From: Alphaproteobacteria bacterium
GTDB taxonomy: Bacteria > Pseudomonadota > Alphaproteobacteria > Geminicoccales > Geminicoccaceae
Direction of reading: 5' to 3'
DNA: 47,971 nt
Assembly (NCBI GenBank): GCA_030431615.1
Contig: JAUIID010000011.1
Coordinates: 1-47,971 of the forward strand
The position numbers and the translations under genes are program-made. Below, piece by piece: positions 15,075-22,574 of the stretch; positions within the stretch are counted from its first letter, which is position 1; each line of letters opens with the position of its first letter. Below the pieces are notes generated by a model. It was not told where the DNA came from, did no database searches, and saw only the letters and a program-made list of their open reading frames with translations.

Positions 15075-16139
15075 ATGCGTCGCTACACCACCGCCGTCCT
15101 GACCGCTGCCCTGCTGGGTGTCGGCACCACTGCCTGGGCGCAGGAGAAGGTGATCTTCGACACCGACTTCAACACCATGGGCGATGACGGCCAGGCCTTC
15201 GTCATGCTCGCCCAGGCGATGAAGGAGGGGAAAATCGACCTGCTCGGCATCACCGTGGTGAGCGGCAACCAGTGGCTTATGCAGGAGGTGGCGGATGCCG
15301 AGCGCGCGGTCGAGCGCATGGGGCTCGCCGGCGAGGTCGAGGTCTATGCCGGCGCCAACTACCCGTTGTTGCATGACGCCGCCATGCTCGAGGCCGAGCA
15401 GGCGCTCTACGGCAAGGGCTATTCCGGCGCCTGGCGCACGCCCGAGCCGAAGAGCCGGGAAGAGCTGACGCCACCGCCGGACGGCTTCGCCAGCGCGGTG
15501 AAGGTCGCGGACGAGAACGCGGTCGGCTGGCTGATCGACACCATCCGCGCCAACCCGGACGAGGTGACGATCCTCGCCGTGGGGCCGCTCACCAATATCG
15601 CGCTGGCGATGCGCACCGATCCCGGGATCGTCCCGCTCATCAAGCGCATCATCTACATGGGCGGCGCGGTCGAGGTGCCGGGCAACGTCACGCCGGCGGC
15701 CGAGTTCAACTGGTGGTTCGATCCGGAGGCCGCGAAGATCGTGGTGCGGGCACCGGTCGAGCATGTCGTGGTGCCGCTCGACGTCACCGACACCGCCGCC
15801 TTCGACAAGGCCGTCTTCGACGCGATCACGGCCAACGACACGCCCGTGGCCCGGATGTTCGAGGCGACCTACGAGAAGCGCTTCGCCGACGACCCCGAAG
15901 CCACCGCCTATGTCTGGGACACGATCGCCGTCGCCTATCTCCTCGACGAATCCATCGTCACCGACAGCATCGACGTCCATCTCGACGTGAATGCCCAGTT
16001 CGGCCCGGACTACGGCCGCTCGCTCGGCCACACCAAGAACCCGCCGATCGGGACGCAGCCGACGACCGTGATCCGCCGGATCGACCTGGACCGGTTCTGG
16101 GCGATGTACGCGGATTTGCTGGGGCGGCCGGTGGAGTAG
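15075..16139 (+). CDS. Periplasmic inosine-uridine-type nucleoside hydrolase
   Basis: This 354-residue member of the IUNH family splits nucleosides into base and ribose. The calcium/ribose site motif is IFDTDFNTMGDDGQA (DxDx5DD) just after a cleavable signal peptide (1-22, ending AWAQ). Other conserved parts are TILAVGPLTNIALAM, IYMGGAVEVPGNVTPAAEFNWWFDPEAA, VPLDVT, and a late active-site stretch YVWDTIAVAYL, where D replaces the usual H/D pair region. The ATG follows GGGGAGG. A periplasmic location suggests nucleoside salvage from outside. No matching transporter genes are adjacent, and co-transcription with sit is possible but unproven. Confidence 0.9.
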   Translation: MRRYTTAVLTAALLGVGTTAWAQEKVIFDTDFNTMGDDGQAFVMLAQAMKEGKIDLLGITVVSGNQWLMQEVADAERAVERMGLAGEVEVYAGANYPLLHDAAMLEAEQALYGKGYSGAWRTPEPKSREELTPPPDGFASAVKVADENAVGWLIDTIRANPDEVTILAVGPLTNIALAMRTDPGIVPLIKRIIYMGGAVEVPGNVTPAAEFNWWFDPEAAKIVVRAPVEHVVVPLDVTDTAAFDKAVFDAITANDTPVARMFEATYEKRFADDPEATAYVWDTIAVAYLLDESIVTDSIDVHLDVNAQFGPDYGRSLGHTKNPPIGTQPTTVIRRIDLDRFWAMYADLLGRPVE

Positions 16140-16168
16140 GGGGGTGACGCTCGGGGAGCGGGCCGGAC

Positions 16169-16205
16169 TTTCGACCGCGGAAGCAAAGTGGTATGCTCGG
16201 GGCAT
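16169..16205 (+). promoter_or_regulatory. Possible promoter and operator of the toxin-antitoxin pair
   Basis: A TATGCT -10-like hexamer (16192-16197), preceded by TG and spaced 17 bp from a weak TTTCGA (16169-16174), would start transcription at about the A of the antitoxin ATG. An inverted repeat ATGC-TCGGG-GCAT (16193-16205) overlaps it, as expected for an autoregulatory site. Confidence 0.35.
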
Positions 16206-16386
16206 GAAGGAAACATCCGACAAGACGCGCTTGGCCGAGCTTGCCGCGGAACAGGCGGATTCCGTCGACCCGAAGTATCTGGAGTGGGTCGAAGAGAAGA
16301 TCGCCGAGGGCCGGGAGCAAATGAAGGACCAGTCGAAGCGCATCCCCGCTGAAGCGGTTTGGGAAGCCTTCGACCTCGAGCACTGA
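16204..16386 (+). CDS. Antitoxin of ParE-type toxin-antitoxin system
   Basis: This 60-residue charged, mostly helical protein directly precedes a ParE/RelE toxin. The opening is KETSDKTRLAELAAEQADS, the middle is an amphipathic helix (LEWVEEKIAEGREQMKDQ), and the end is AVWEAFDLEH, a pattern typical of the toxin-wrapping C-terminus of such antitoxins. I see no clear DNA-binding ribbon-helix-helix. The start at 16204 is chosen over one at 16144, which would run through the probable promoter. Identity comes mainly from position and size. Confidence 0.75.
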   Translation: MKETSDKTRLAELAAEQADSVDPKYLEWVEEKIAEGREQMKDQSKRIPAEAVWEAFDLEH

Positions 16387-16390
16387 TCGG

Positions 16391-16672
16391 TTGGCGACCA
16401 TCGAGTTCAGTCGACAGTCGGTGGACGATCTCCGACAGATCCGCGACCACATAGCCCAGGACGATCCGGTTGCCGCCGACCGGGTCGTCCTTCGCATCCT
16501 CCAGTCGGTGCGGCTGTTCGAGCAGTTCCCGGCTCTTGGGGCTGGCTGGCGCGGCGATGCAACCCGTGCGCTGGTGATCCCGGGCCTTCCCTATCGCGTC
16601 CACTACCAGATCAATGGCGACGTCGTGGAAATCCTCACGATCGTCCATATGCGCAGGCGGTTTCCCCGATGA
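16391..16672 (+). CDS. ParE/RelE-family toxin
   Basis: This 93-residue protein has the ParE fold: FSRQSVDDLRQIRDHIAQDDP at the start, a central RILQSVRLFEQFPALGAG helix-turn, and the final strands ALVIPGLPYRVHYQINGDVVEILTIVHMRRRFP. The last strand with HMRRR holds the positively charged residues typical of the family. ParE proteins poison DNA gyrase, while RelE relatives cut mRNA; sequence alone favours ParE. It starts with TTG, 4 bp after the antitoxin stop. The pair is complete, so it may be active. Confidence 0.86.
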   Translation: MATIEFSRQSVDDLRQIRDHIAQDDPVAADRVVLRILQSVRLFEQFPALGAGWRGDATRALVIPGLPYRVHYQINGDVVEILTIVHMRRRFPR

Positions 16673-16691
16673 GCGTGTGGCACCACGCGGG

Positions 16692-17372
16692 TCACTGCCG
16701 CGGCGGGCGCCAGCCGGCGGCGAGGGCCTCGCCTTCGCTGCAGAACCAGCGCTCGCCCTTGCTCTCGGTGATCCTCGTCCGGTCGTAATGTGGCGACCAG
16801 GGTGTGTGGTAGATGCGGTCGCCGCTGCTCTGGCTGATATTGCCCTTGATGGCGCAGCCGTCCGGGGCGGCCTGCCCGGCCGCCTGCCAGCGGCGGGCGC
16901 GGTATTCCCAGGGTGGCTCGAGGCTCGCCTGCCAGAGGCCGGCGAGCTTGGCTTCGGCCTCCTCCTGCAGGGGAACGAGGCGGACCGAGTACCTCACGAA
17001 GGCGAGGGCGAGGCCTTCGGCGACCAGCCAGGCCGAGAGGTCCTGGCCCGCATGGCTGCAGATGGCGATGGACCTGCCATAGTCGTCGAGGCCGCTGACC
17101 TCGCAGGTCACGGCTTCGCCTGCGACGCGCTTGGCGAGGCGGGTGGCGGCCACGACGCCGCAGCGTCGCAGCGCCGGCGGGCCGTCGCATTGCTGGCCGA
17201 GCTCGGGCGCGTCGATGTCGGCGAGCCGCACCACGGTGGCGCCGAGGCGGATGGTGTCGCCGTCGATGACCTCGGCCGGGCCGGTGAGCGTGGTCGCCGC
17301 TGCATCGGCGGACCACGGCAGCAGGGCGAGCACGACGAGCAGCGACAGGCGATACCGCCGGCGCGGCGCCAT
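16692..17372 (-). CDS. Secreted thermonuclease-like protein with C-terminal sunset-type domain
   Basis: This 226-residue protein has a signal peptide (1-24, ending ADA) and a staphylococcal-nuclease domain. Catalytic-type residues are in VIDGDTIRL (D37, D39), VRLADIDAPELGQ (R49, D54, E57) and DDYGR (R100). A C-terminal motif, CAIKGNIS....GDRIYHTPWSPHY and ERWFCSEGEALAAGW, resembles the 'sunset' domain found after SNase domains. It should be an extracytoplasmic, calcium-dependent endonuclease. It is convergent with the ParE gene, with 19 bp between stops. Five or more cysteines suggest disulphides in the periplasm. Confidence 0.88.
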   Translation of the reverse strand: MAPRRRYRLSLLVVLALLPWSADAAATTLTGPAEVIDGDTIRLGATVVRLADIDAPELGQQCDGPPALRRCGVVAATRLAKRVAGEAVTCEVSGLDDYGRSIAICSHAGQDLSAWLVAEGLALAFVRYSVRLVPLQEEAEAKLAGLWQASLEPPWEYRARRWQAAGQAAPDGCAIKGNISQSSGDRIYHTPWSPHYDRTRITESKGERWFCSEGEALAAGWRPPRQ

Positions 17373-17612
17373 TTCGGTGTTTCCTCCCGCAGCCCCGGGC
17401 TCGGGACCTTTGGTTAATTCCCGGCAAGCATAGGTAGTTGGTGGTGCGGCGGAAGGGCGTCGCCGACTTCAAATGCCAAAAGTCATCCCTGGATGCTCAA
17501 ATGTCGCTTTCCTCTGAACTCGCGTGAAATATTAACTTCAACCGTTTGAAATGAAATGACGAATGTAATCCGGTGAGCCGCTCGAATAAGCAGCGCAACG
17601 CCGGCACTTGCG

Positions 17613-17627
17613 TTAAGCGTTCATTAA
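17613..17627 (+). promoter_or_regulatory. CtrA-type box TTAA-N7-TTAA
   Basis: TTAA at 17613-17616, seven bases, then TTAA at 17624-17627 exactly match the CtrA consensus spacing of alphaproteobacteria. It lies about 40 bp ahead of the regulator gene start, within an AT-rich stretch. The motif is short, so chance occurrence is possible. Confidence 0.45.
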
Positions 17628-17665
17628 TGACATATTAAATCAACCTTATAGTCGGATCGAGCAAT

Positions 17666-19396
17666 TTGATCAGCTCAGCCGTCTCCTTGGTGCGCGCGAA
17701 GCACAGGCTTTCGATTCTCGGGCCTTTCCGCCTGCAGGACGGAGCAAGGTGCGATGTGCGGATCGCCAGCCGAAAAAGCCGGGCATTGCTTGCCATGCTG
17801 GCGCTTTCCCCACATGGCCTGCGGACCCGTGCGTGGCTGCAGGACAAGCTCTGGGGCAGTCGCGCGCCCATGCAGGCGCGCTCCAGCCTGCGTCGCGAGC
17901 TTGCCAATCTCCGCGCGGTCCTTGCGGAAGCCGGCGTGCCCATCCTGCGCTGCGAGGAGGACAGAGTCGGTTTGCTGCTCGGCGACGTCGAGATTGATGC
18001 GTTGGAGGCGGCCGAAACAGATGCACCGCTCAACGGCGAGAGCCTGCTCGAGGGCATGGATATCGCCGGTGAGGAGGGTTTCGAGGACTGGTTGCGGGAG
18101 CAGCGTTTGCGGCTCGAGCGGGCACCGCCGCCCGCCCGCGCTGCATCCATCGGACCGGTTGTTGCGAGCCTGCCTACTGCGCCCCGGGCGGTTGATCCGG
18201 CGGTTGTGCGCCTGGCACTTATGCCGGTGGCTGCGGTATCTCCCAAGGTTGCACTGCTCGCCGCCGGCGAATGCCTGCTCGACCGGCTGGTGAACACGTT
18301 GAACGATCATGGAGGTGTAAAGATCTTCGATCATCGCCGGCTCTCTCTCCGGCCCTCGATCGAGGACGAGGCGCCCGACGCGCTACTGACGTTGCGAGCG
18401 CAGGGAGGGGACGACACCTCAATCCTTTGCCTGCAGCTCGTTCACGCGTCGGATGGCCGAGTCCTGATGGGGCGCACCTTGCGGCTTGACGCTGAGACGG
18501 GCCTCGACGCGCTGGCCGAGCGGCCGCTGCAGGCCGCTGTCGTTTGCCGGCTGGCCGAGGAGATCCTTCGGTCGTTGGCGGCGGACGCGCCGTCGCGCGC
18601 CACAGCACGGCATCTGGCGATCATTCAAGTGCGCGCCGCGATCCACAAGATGTTCGGCGCCGGCACGACCGATGTCGAAGGGGCGAGGCGCTGCCTCGAT
18701 CGGGCGACGAGTCTCCTCGAATGCGGCGTCTTTCACGCCTGGCACGCCTATCTTGGCGCCTTTGCCCTCGACCCGATGGCGTCGGTAGGCGGCAGCACGA
18801 AGCATCGAAGCCTCCGCGACGAGACACGCGAGCACGCCCGGCGCGCGCTCGAGCTGGACCCGCAGAACCCCTTGACCCTGGCGCTGCTGGCCCATGCCTA
18901 CGGCTTCGTGCTGCGCGACCTGGAGGAGGCCGGACGTCTCCTTTCGATCGCCCGGTCGAGCGGTGCCGATCACATCATGCTGCATGACAGCGAGGCGCTC
19001 CACGCCCTCTACACGGGCGAGCTCGCGCGCGCCTATCGCTCGGCACTGCGGGCCGAGGAGCTCGGGCGGTGCCTGCCCTACCGCTACTGTTTCGAAACGA
19101 CGCTCTTGATGCTCGAGTCGCTACGCGGCGATTTCGCAGGGGCGATCCGGCATGGCGAGGCCTCGATCCGGCTTCGGGACAACGGCCAAGGCAGTCCCTA
19201 TCCTCCGACCTTGCGCTATCTCGGCGCCAGCTATGCGATGGCCGGGAACAGCGAGGCCGCCGAGAGCACCTTCGCACGCTTGCGCGAGATCGAGCCCGAC
19301 CTCTCGTCCGCGAAGGTCGACGATCCAGGCTATCCGCTGCCATCGGGTGCGGCCCGCGAGCTCGTCCGATCGGCGCTGGAACGAACGGGGAGTTGA
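17666..19396 (+). CDS. SARP-like winged-helix regulator with TPR region
   Basis: This protein of about 576 residues begins with an OmpR/SARP-type winged helix (about 13-115; HRLSILGPFRLQDG, RKSRALLAMLAL, TRAWLQDKLWG, SSLRRELANLRAVL), the layout used by BTAD-type activators. A middle part (about 170-300) resembles the adenylate-cyclase-associated 'LRPS/AEEILR' sensor region without a catalytic site. The C-terminal half (about 310-560) is TPR-like (ARRALELDPQNPLTLALLAHA, EHSTFARLREIEPD-type repeats). It probably activates or represses the two genes downstream, 28 bp away. Start codon is uncertain: TTG at 17666, TTG at 17687 or GTG at 17690. Confidence 0.75.
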   Translation: MISSAVSLVRAKHRLSILGPFRLQDGARCDVRIASRKSRALLAMLALSPHGLRTRAWLQDKLWGSRAPMQARSSLRRELANLRAVLAEAGVPILRCEEDRVGLLLGDVEIDALEAAETDAPLNGESLLEGMDIAGEEGFEDWLREQRLRLERAPPPARAASIGPVVASLPTAPRAVDPAVVRLALMPVAAVSPKVALLAAGECLLDRLVNTLNDHGGVKIFDHRRLSLRPSIEDEAPDALLTLRAQGGDDTSILCLQLVHASDGRVLMGRTLRLDAETGLDALAERPLQAAVVCRLAEEILRSLAADAPSRATARHLAIIQVRAAIHKMFGAGTTDVEGARRCLDRATSLLECGVFHAWHAYLGAFALDPMASVGGSTKHRSLRDETREHARRALELDPQNPLTLALLAHAYGFVLRDLEEAGRLLSIARSSGADHIMLHDSEALHALYTGELARAYRSALRAEELGRCLPYRYCFETTLLMLESLRGDFAGAIRHGEASIRLRDNGQGSPYPPTLRYLGASYAMAGNSEAAESTFARLREIEPDLSSAKVDDPGYPLPSGAARELVRSALERTGS

Positions 19397-19424
19397 CAAA
19401 ACAGAACAAGGAAGGGGCGAAACG

Positions 19425-20306
19425 ATGCCGGTTCCTGGCCAATACACAGATAATGAATATGACGAGGCCTTTCTCTGGCGGGGCCACGAGCTGGTCATGT
19501 TCGCCACTGATGCAAGCGGTGTAATCGAACCCACCGAGTCGCGCGGCGTTTCCTCGCTCGGTCGCAGCAGATCGCTCAGCCGTAGCCGAAGTCGCTCGCG
19601 CAGTCGCAGCCGGAGTCGCAGCCGATCACGTGGGGTTCTGGCGGCTCGCGGCGATCCGGCGACCCAGCAGCAGAACTGGCAGGAGTTGCGTCGGCTCTTC
19701 GACCGCGCATCGAAAGTTTACGGCGGCTGGCATCGAATCGTCCTGCCCTACCCGGAGACGCCGAGTGAGACGGGGAAGGAAATCCAGTGCATGTTGAAGA
19801 TGCAGGCCGAGCTCAGGGGTGATCCGATGCGGCAGGCCGAAATCCGCCAGCAGATGTTTCTCGACGATATCACCGACCTGCTTCGTCCGCTCGGCCTCGG
19901 CGAGGTCGCGGGATTCGAAGTTACCGAGGAGCTGATCATCAACGTCCTCGATCTCGCCGGCCTGATCGGCTTCGTCTACAAGGACATTTTCCAGCGGCCG
20001 CGACCGAGCGAGTCGGTGCCGATGTTGCGCCCGATGCTCGATATCCCGCCGCACGCCTCCTATCCGAGCAATCATGCCCTGCAGATGTTTTGCGTCGCCG
20101 AGGTGATGACCCGACTGCTGCCGGAGAATCCGGCGACGCACGAACTGTTCTTCATCGCCCAACGCGTCGCCGAAAACCGGGAGTACGCGGGGCTTCACTA
20201 TCCCTCCGACAGCGCTGCCGGCCGCGAACTGGCGAAGCGGGTCTGTCCTGTGCTCGTGCAGGTGCTCAGGCGACAGATGACCGACGCGACGCGGGAGTGG
20301 TTCTGA
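19425..20306 (+). CDS. Soluble PAP2 / vanadium-haloperoxidase-fold enzyme with Ser-Arg repeat
   Basis: This 293-residue protein has all three PAP2 motifs: K186-X6-RP (KDIFQRPRP), YPSNHAL (215-217, Asn in place of the usual Gly), and R252-X5-H258-X3-D262 (REYAGLHYPSD). These bind phosphate or vanadate. Without membrane helices or a signal peptide, it resembles soluble vanadium haloperoxidases or phosphatases. Residues 47-69 form an almost pure Ser-Arg tract, nine SR dipeptides after a short RSRSL lead, very unusual in bacteria. The ATG follows GGAAGGGG, 28 bp after the regulator. Its stop overlaps the start of the subtilase gene (TGATG). Substrate unknown. Confidence 0.8.
   Translation: MPVPGQYTDNEYDEAFLWRGHELVMFATDASGVIEPTESRGVSSLGRSRSLSRSRSRSRSRSRSRSRSRGVLAARGDPATQQQNWQELRRLFDRASKVYGGWHRIVLPYPETPSETGKEIQCMLKMQAELRGDPMRQAEIRQQMFLDDITDLLRPLGLGEVAGFEVTEELIINVLDLAGLIGFVYKDIFQRPRPSESVPMLRPMLDIPPHASYPSNHALQMFCVAEVMTRLLPENPATHELFFIAQRVAENREYAGLHYPSDSAAGRELAKRVCPVLVQVLRRQMTDATREWF
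19563..19631 (+). repeat. Ser-Arg dipeptide-coding tract
   Basis: Residues 47-69 of the PAP2-fold protein are encoded by mixed synonymous codons (AGC, AGT, TCG, TCA for Ser; CGC, CGT, CGA, CGG, AGA for Arg). The DNA is degenerate while the peptide is regular, so the dipeptide repeat has been kept by selection on the protein rather than being recent slippage. Confidence 0.9.
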
Positions 20307-21886
20307 TGGTCGTGGCCAGCGGTGATCTCGACAGGTTCTACAGCTTCTATCTCTGGCACCTGCATCACGCAGGGGTGCTCGGCATCACGCCAGTGCCGGA
20401 GCCGGGTGTGCCTATCAAGGGTAAGTTAACATTCGACGACGCCCTGTGGAGCGAGCTGATGGGGAGCGCCAACCCGAGGATCGCGATCATCGACAATGGC
20501 GTCTCCACGCTGCACCCGAACCTGCCGGCCGGCACCATCGTCGCGTCTGTCGATCTCGCCACGCATCCCTACGGCGCCACCTATGAAACAATCTGTGGGT
20601 CGGGCGATCAGCCGACCGAGACGCCCGTCAAGCATTTCCTTGATCTCGACTTGCACAAGCTCGGTCTCGAGGGGGACGGGTGCCTCGCCGACATTGCAAC
20701 CGAATTGCGAGAAAATTGGGGAGTGCGGCGCGTTCCGGGCGCCTATTCGGAGGAGTTTTGCCCGCATGGCACCGCCTGCGCCGGGCTGGTGGCCGGGCGA
20801 TGGCTCAAGCCGCGGGAAGGCCAAGGCGATCCGGCGCCGATCCGATACTACGGCGTGGACCCGGAGGCCGAGATCATTGCGGTCAACACGCCGTTCGGTC
20901 CGGAAATAAAGCCAATCATTGCCGGCATTCTCTATGCCTTGATGCACAGGGCGAACGCGATCCTGCTGCCGCGGACGGTTTATGACGCGCGGTCGCGAAA
21001 ACGCGCAAGCGAGGCAAGGCCCTGCGAGCATGAGGCGCCAGGCGACAAGGACGCGTCTAAGGCGCCGCCATTCGGGCACGAAACGCGAATCGACCGCGAT
21101 CAGCGCCTTCTCAAACAGCAAAAGACTTTCGAGCGGCTGCTCGACAAGGTGGTCGCGAAAATGCCCGTCATCGTCGCTGCGGGTAATGGCGGCCTAGACG
21201 AACTCGAGTATCCGGCGTCACTAGCCTCCAAGAAGAAGCCAAAGATCGGAAGCAACGACAAGAACGATCCTGCTGACAGGGAAGATGCGGACAAGGAGCC
21301 CTGGATCCGTAATCTCATCGTCGTCGGTGCCGTGAACGCCAAGAAAAAGCCGTCCTCCTACAATAGCGGACTCGCGGACGTCACATTGCTGGCGCCGAGC
21401 GATGATGCGGAAACCCTGCATGCCGGGATCCAGCGCCTCGACGCGGATGGGCGGCGGGTCAAGGACCATGGGCTGGCAGCCGGGACGGGGTGGCCCATGA
21501 GTCCAGCGGGAGAACCTGGCCCGACGGACTTCTCCGACTGGACGGTCCTGGCGATCCATGTCGGCGGGCCGGAGAACTGGCGCCTCGGCGACCGGCTCGA
21601 GGAGGTTCCAACCCCGACCCACGGCACCGCCCGCACTCCCCTCTATGTCCCGTTCGGTGGCACGTCGGCGGCCTGCTCGCTCACCGCAGGGGTCGTCTCG
21701 CTCCTGCAGCGCGCCAAATGGAAATATTCGTGCGGAGGCACGCAGTTGCACGCGGCGGAGGCCATTGAGGCCCTGAGAGCCGGTTCGACATCCGAGGCTC
21801 CATCGAACAAGCCGTTGCTCAACGCCAGGAAGGCGGTCGATAGCCTGAAGGACAAGCTCCAGACACCGTCGAAGCCGGACGACTGA
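20306..21886 (+). CDS. Cytoplasmic subtilisin-like serine protease (S8 family)
   Basis: This 526-residue protein has the complete subtilase triad: D63 in IAIIDNGVS, H154 in CPHGTACAGLVAG, S454 in FGGTSAACSLTAGV, with the oxyanion N294 in VIVAAGNGG. There is no signal peptide or recognisable prodomain; the first 55 residues (FYSFYLWHLHHAG) are short and unlike an I9 inhibitor. Two charged, low-complexity insertions (about 225-275 and 308-333, rich in Lys, Asp and Arg) distinguish it from secreted subtilisins. Its ATG overlaps the PAP2-gene stop by 1 bp. It probably acts with the PAP2-like protein, perhaps processing it or a common target. Unconfirmed. Confidence 0.85.
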   Translation: MVVASGDLDRFYSFYLWHLHHAGVLGITPVPEPGVPIKGKLTFDDALWSELMGSANPRIAIIDNGVSTLHPNLPAGTIVASVDLATHPYGATYETICGSGDQPTETPVKHFLDLDLHKLGLEGDGCLADIATELRENWGVRRVPGAYSEEFCPHGTACAGLVAGRWLKPREGQGDPAPIRYYGVDPEAEIIAVNTPFGPEIKPIIAGILYALMHRANAILLPRTVYDARSRKRASEARPCEHEAPGDKDASKAPPFGHETRIDRDQRLLKQQKTFERLLDKVVAKMPVIVAAGNGGLDELEYPASLASKKKPKIGSNDKNDPADREDADKEPWIRNLIVVGAVNAKKKPSSYNSGLADVTLLAPSDDAETLHAGIQRLDADGRRVKDHGLAAGTGWPMSPAGEPGPTDFSDWTVLAIHVGGPENWRLGDRLEEVPTPTHGTARTPLYVPFGGTSAACSLTAGVVSLLQRAKWKYSCGGTQLHAAEAIEALRAGSTSEAPSNKPLLNARKAVDSLKDKLQTPSKPDD

Positions 21887-21906
21887 TGGTTCGTGACGAA
21901 GCGAAA

Positions 21907-21939
21907 GCCCGGCGGACGCTGTCGTGGCGTCCGCCGGGC
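21907..21939. terminator. Perfect 13-bp hairpin at the convergent junction
   Basis: GCCCGGCGGACGC (21907-21919) and its exact complement (21927-21939) surround a 7-base loop. It lies 20 bp past the subtilase stop. Read leftward, it is followed by TTTCGCTTCG, a weak U-tract, so it probably ends transcripts of the leftward gene and possibly both. Confidence 0.7.
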
Positions 21940-21945
21940 AGAGGC

Positions 21946-22428
21946 TCAGAAGCTGCGCGAGTTGCGCGCGAACGTCTCGATGTTGAGGATCGCGTCGCAC
22001 ATCGAGCCGTCAAACGTTCCGACCCAGATGTCGTACCAGCCCTCTGACGGCTGGTTCAGGGTGATCCCGGCGTCACGGCCCAGCGCATCGTCGTTGTAGA
22101 ACCAGTTGCCGTTGCCCGTGTTGACCAGCAGGACGGTGTCGCACCGGCTTTCGACCGCGAAGTCGATCATGTAGGCGCTGGCCTCGGACAGGTGCATCGT
22201 GAAGTCCGGCCGGCGGGCAGTCCAGCCGGTACGGGTGCCAATCTGACGGAGCGGGCAGACATCGAGGTTGCTTTCGCCGCCGGCGACCACCCTCAGGCGT
22301 TCCGGGACCCAGAGATCGGCGCCGGTGCGATAGAAAGTGGCACCGCTGAGCGAGTAGTCCGGGCAAGCCTGGGCGGCCGCCCCGGTGACGCTCATGATGC
22401 CGGCGAGAACCAAGCAACGGTACGTCAT
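21946..22428 (-). CDS. Small secreted cysteine-containing protein, PPC-like beta-sandwich
   Basis: This 160-residue protein has a signal peptide (1-19, ending AAAQA) and then a domain with VLLVNTGNGNWFYNDDALG and EGWYDIWVGTFDG, a strand pattern seen in bacterial pre-peptidase C-terminal-like domains. Four cysteines after the signal (CPDYS, VCPL, SRCDT, SMCDA) could form two disulphides. The start at 22428 follows AAGGTGA. No catalytic motif is visible. It is convergent with the subtilase gene, and PPC-like domains often accompany secreted proteases, but the two are on opposite strands, so a joint role is only a suggestion. Confidence 0.7.
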   Translation of the reverse strand: MTYRCLVLAGIMSVTGAAAQACPDYSLSGATFYRTGADLWVPERLRVVAGGESNLDVCPLRQIGTRTGWTARRPDFTMHLSEASAYMIDFAVESRCDTVLLVNTGNGNWFYNDDALGRDAGITLNQPSEGWYDIWVGTFDGSMCDAILNIETFARNSRSF

Positions 22429-22499
22429 TGTCTTCACCTTCGTTTCCTCCGCGACGGCGTCCCATACGTCGCCGCGCATCAAGGCCTACGAGTGGTGGC

Positions 22500-22531
22500 G
22501 TTCGCGAAGCGTGAATGAAGCGCTCGCGAAC
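22500..22531. repeat. Inverted repeat between the secreted-protein and GH5 genes
   Basis: GTTCGCGA (22500-22507) and TCGCGAAC (22524-22531) are perfect complements, and extend to 11 bp with one bulged A. The element lies about 72 bp ahead of the leftward secreted-protein start and 44 bp beyond the GH5 gene stop, so it may be an operator or a terminator. Confidence 0.5.
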
Positions 22532-22574
22532 CGTGAAAAATTCGGTCCCGGCTCGATCTATCGATGGTGGAGCC

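Noticed and set aside
17373-17665. AT-rich stretch as a possible attachment site or insertion-sequence remnant
   Set aside because: No tRNA, integrase, transposase or terminal inverted repeats are visible nearby; a promoter region with a CtrA-type box explains it.
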